Positions 61,992-64,000 of a DNA stretch of 64,000 nt are shown here, piece after piece. A program made the translations under genes and the position numbers. The DNA comes from Planctomycetota bacterium (GTDB lineage Bacteria; Planctomycetota; Phycisphaerae; Phycisphaerales; Phycisphaeraceae): positions 94,220-158,219 of the forward strand of contig JAPLMQ010000302.1 of the NCBI GenBank assembly GCA_026386955.1, in the 5' to 3' direction. Each line of letters begins with the position of its first letter. Within the stretch, counting starts at the first letter, position 1. The notes below the pieces were generated by a model, which saw only the letters and a list, made by a program, of their open reading frames with translations, did no database searches and was not told the DNA's origin.

Positions 61992-63137
61992 TCACGCCGA
62001 GATCTCCGCCAGCACGCTCTGCGCGAGGCTGCGTTGCTCGCTGCTCTGCAGGCGGGGGAGGGCGGCGGTGAGCAGCTCGCGGGCGCGCTGCCTGCGGTCG
62101 AGGTAGCGGGCGTAGAGCAGGCCCAGCAGCAGCTCGACCTCCTCGTGCTGTGGGTCGTTGCGGTAGGTGTTGAGGTAGAGCTCGTAGGCGCGGGCGGCGG
62201 TCTCGTGCCGGCCCATGCCGACGAACTGGTTCGCCAAGTCGAGTTGCAATTGGCGGGGGAAGACCTGGCGCGGGTCGGCCTCGAGCAGGCGTGCGTAGAG
62301 CTCGGCCGCAGGGGTCAGGTCGGGCGCGACGGCGCGGAGGACCTCCGCCCGCATCGTCATCACGCGCTCCGCCTCGGGGTCGGTCGGGGTCGTGGCCGCC
62401 ACCCGCGGCGGAGGGGCGCCGGGCTGGCCGGACTCCCAGGGCTGGTAGCCCTCGCGCACCACTTGGTTGAACGCGATGCGGCGTCGGTGCTGCTGGACGA
62501 GCGCGATGATGTCGTAGGGTTCGCGCGGGAGAAGCTTGACCAAGAGCAGCCCCGCGCCGACCAGGAAGCCGAAGGCGTAGCCCGAGAGGTGGGCGAGGTA
62601 GGCCACGCCGCCCGTGCCCAGGAGCTGGAAGAAGAGGTTTTCGGCGACCTGCAGGACGATGAGCATCCACCCGGCGACCTCGAACGTGCCGATCAGGACG
62701 AAGGCGAAGTAGAAGAGCGTGACGGAGCTGCGCGGGAAGAGGGCGAGGTAGGCCCCGGTGACGGCGGCGACGGAGCCGCTCGCGCCGAGCACGGGGGAGT
62801 CCTCCACCAGCACATGCCCGAGCCCGGCGCAGACGCCGCCCGCAAGGTAGAAGGCGAGGTAGCCGACCTTGCCCAGCCGGTCTTCGACGGAGTTGCCGAA
62901 GACGTAGAGGAAGAGCATGTTGCCCAGAAGGTGGGTCGGGCCGCTGTGGAGGAACTGGTAGCTGATGAACTGGAAGAGGCTGGGCTGGGCGGGCTGGAGC
63001 ATGTATTCGCTCATCGCCAGCCGGTGCGAGGAGCGGTCGGTGAGGAAAAAGACGAGCACGTTGGCGACGATGAGCCCGATGTTGACCCAGGGGAGCTGGT
63101 GCAGTCGGCGGTCGGTGCGGATGGGGAAGATGAACAT
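61992..63137 (-). CDS. Rhomboid intramembrane serine protease
   Basis: This 381-residue protein has six or so spans. The catalytic Ser lies in LGASGSVAAVTG and the catalytic His in LAHLSGYAFG. HSGPTHLLGNMLFLYVFGN is the conserved N-terminal loop (WR-type region replaced by this block). After the membrane part (to about 220) the cytosolic C-terminus has TPR-like helices (AAELYARLLEADPRQVFPRQ on), an addition seen in planctomycete rhomboids. ATG 63137 fits. The substrate is unknown. Confidence 0.9.
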   Translation of the reverse strand: MFIFPIRTDRRLHQLPWVNIGLIVANVLVFFLTDRSSHRLAMSEYMLQPAQPSLFQFISYQFLHSGPTHLLGNMLFLYVFGNSVEDRLGKVGYLAFYLAGGVCAGLGHVLVEDSPVLGASGSVAAVTGAYLALFPRSSVTLFYFAFVLIGTFEVAGWMLIVLQVAENLFFQLLGTGGVAYLAHLSGYAFGFLVGAGLLLVKLLPREPYDIIALVQQHRRRIAFNQVVREGYQPWESGQPGAPPPRVAATTPTDPEAERVMTMRAEVLRAVAPDLTPAAELYARLLEADPRQVFPRQLQLDLANQFVGMGRHETAARAYELYLNTYRNDPQHEEVELLLGLLYARYLDRRQRARELLTAALPRLQSSEQRSLAQSVLAEISA

Positions 63138-63267
63138 GGGGCGGGTCGGGGGCGCGTGGCGGGGGAGCGCGGGGCGGGAATACGCTCAGGCGATTCTACG
63201 GCAAGGCTGCGTCAAGGCTAAGGCTCGGGTGCCGCGTGCGGCGGGCCGGGCCGACGGGATCGGGCCG

Positions 63268-64000
63268 TCATGGCTCGGAGGTGGTGGCCGGGGTCGGTTC
63301 GGTCGCACCGGCGGCGGCGGCCTCCCAGTGCCAGTCCTCGGCGTTCTCGGCGTTGATGAACGACTGGAACTCCACGCGCTGGCGCGGGCCGATGGTCTGG
63401 TTCCAGTTCGCCTGCCACTGCCCCACGGCGCGCCCGCGCTCGTCGCGGGCGGTGAGCACGAAGAGAGCCCGCTTGAGCGGCTGGGTGAGCGGATTGAAGG
63501 ACGTGACCTTGACGGCGAAGCCCTTCTTGGCGGCGACGGGCTCGACCAGCGTGTCGTCGAAGAGCACGCCCCCGGGCAGCTTCGGGCCGGTCTCGATGCG
63601 CGAGTCGACGCGCGAGGTCCGGCGGAAGAGGGCCGAGGGGATGTCGACGCGGAGCGGGATCGGCCGCTGGCTGTTGAGCAACACCAGCGTCAGCCGCGTG
63701 CGGGCGAAGACGCGGTCGTTCTCGTCGACCAGGGCGAGGAAGACCGTCGCGGTCTCGATGAACTCGAAGGTCTGGGCGACGACCTCGGCCTCGAAGTAGC
63801 TGCCTTCCTCAGTCTCGCGCCCGATGCTGTCCTTGCGCAGCGAGATGATCGGGTTGGGTGTGATGAGTTTGGCGGGCTCGTCGGCGGAGAACCACTTGCC
63901 GACCATCGGCAGCGCGTCGGCGGTGACGATGGCGACCTGCGGATCGACCGTGGGGAGGGCGGCGTGGGCGGGCTGGGTGGCGACGGGCTCGGGGCGGGTC
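63268..64000 (-). CDS. Unidentified protein, N-terminus beyond the window
   Basis: The frame is open from the right window edge (base 64000) to the stop at 63268, 244 codons visible. An internal ATG at 63906 is not needed, because the upstream residues (TRPEPVATQPAHAALPTVDP) look like a Pro/Ala linker after an off-window signal. The rest is beta-rich with segments FEFIETATVFLALVDEND and VEFQSFINAENAEDWHW. I do not recognise it. It is likely exported. The downstream rhomboid gene is 130 bases away on the same strand. Confidence 0.7.
   Translation of the reverse strand, partial: TRPEPVATQPAHAALPTVDPQVAIVTADALPMVGKWFSADEPAKLITPNPIISLRKDSIGRETEEGSYFEAEVVAQTFEFIETATVFLALVDENDRVFARTRLTLVLLNSQRPIPLRVDIPSALFRRTSRVDSRIETGPKLPGGVLFDDTLVEPVAAKKGFAVKVTSFNPLTQPLKRALFVLTARDERGRAVGQWQANWNQTIGPRQRVEFQSFINAENAEDWHWEAAAAGATEPTPATTSEP

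Overview
The window is about two-thirds G+C, densely coded, and almost certainly from a member of the Planctomycetota. The evidence is a DUF1501 - pre-peptidase-domain (PPC) - DUF1549/DUF1553 - cytochrome c/WD40 gene set, a C-terminal 'CGKCGYDLR' zinc ribbon, an exosortase locus with cognate C-terminal sorting tails, and many secreted carbohydrate-related proteins. A Phycisphaerae-like lineage is my inference from the exosortase system and is not proven. I annotate 45 protein genes. No rRNA, tRNA, CRISPR array or recognisable transposase was seen.

Left third (1-24.3 kb). A truncated anmK diverges from a Gfo/Idh/MocA oxidoreductase plus sugar epimerase pair. These are followed by a PH-domain membrane protein and a large secreted glycosidase-like protein (minus strand), an M24 peptidase, a succinylglutamate desuccinylase-like enzyme, an unidentified exported protein, a GH113-like hydrolase, purD and a zinc-ribbon membrane protein. 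A complete iron-sulfur assembly operon sufBCDSUT runs on the minus strand. Its distal half is interrupted by two different palindromic repeat elements. An FG-GAP-type propeller protein with an abnormal start region lies upstream of sufB.

Middle (24.3-36.6 kb). This is an exosortase locus: a degenerate nucleotidyltransferase-like gene, exosortase, EpsI-like protein, sugar transferase and a 1415-residue TPR protein, joined by GTGA/ATGA overlaps or short gaps. Two genes for proteins with VPVPA-type sorting tails follow. AT-richer non-coding stretches lie on both sides of the operon. The likely role is synthesis and export of a surface polysaccharide, with proteins sorted to the surface.

Right (36.7-64 kb). 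There is a minus-strand carbohydrate operon (secreted protein, PcRGLX/YetA-like lyase-type protein, hexose-phosphate mutarotase), a DUF2959 lipoprotein, a potABCD polyamine importer, an SDR dehydrogenase, and the planctomycete surface/cytochrome gene set. That set contains a low-G+C passenger gene and a frameshifted last member. Then come cytochrome b562-like, NUDIX, cardiolipin synthase-like, DNA polymerase III delta-prime and rhomboid genes, and an unidentified gene cut by the window end.

The most unusual content is non-coding. Two copies of a roughly 300-bp palindromic element have cores in opposite orientation while their flanks keep the same orientation. A roughly 560-bp bipartite element occurs twice, each time upstream of a plus-strand gene, with conserved hairpin stems and variable loops. 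At least four further families of intergenic inverted repeats occur, one of them inserted inside another. Three genes (purD, holB and the PH-domain gene) appear to start directly at a -10 box, which suggests leaderless transcripts.
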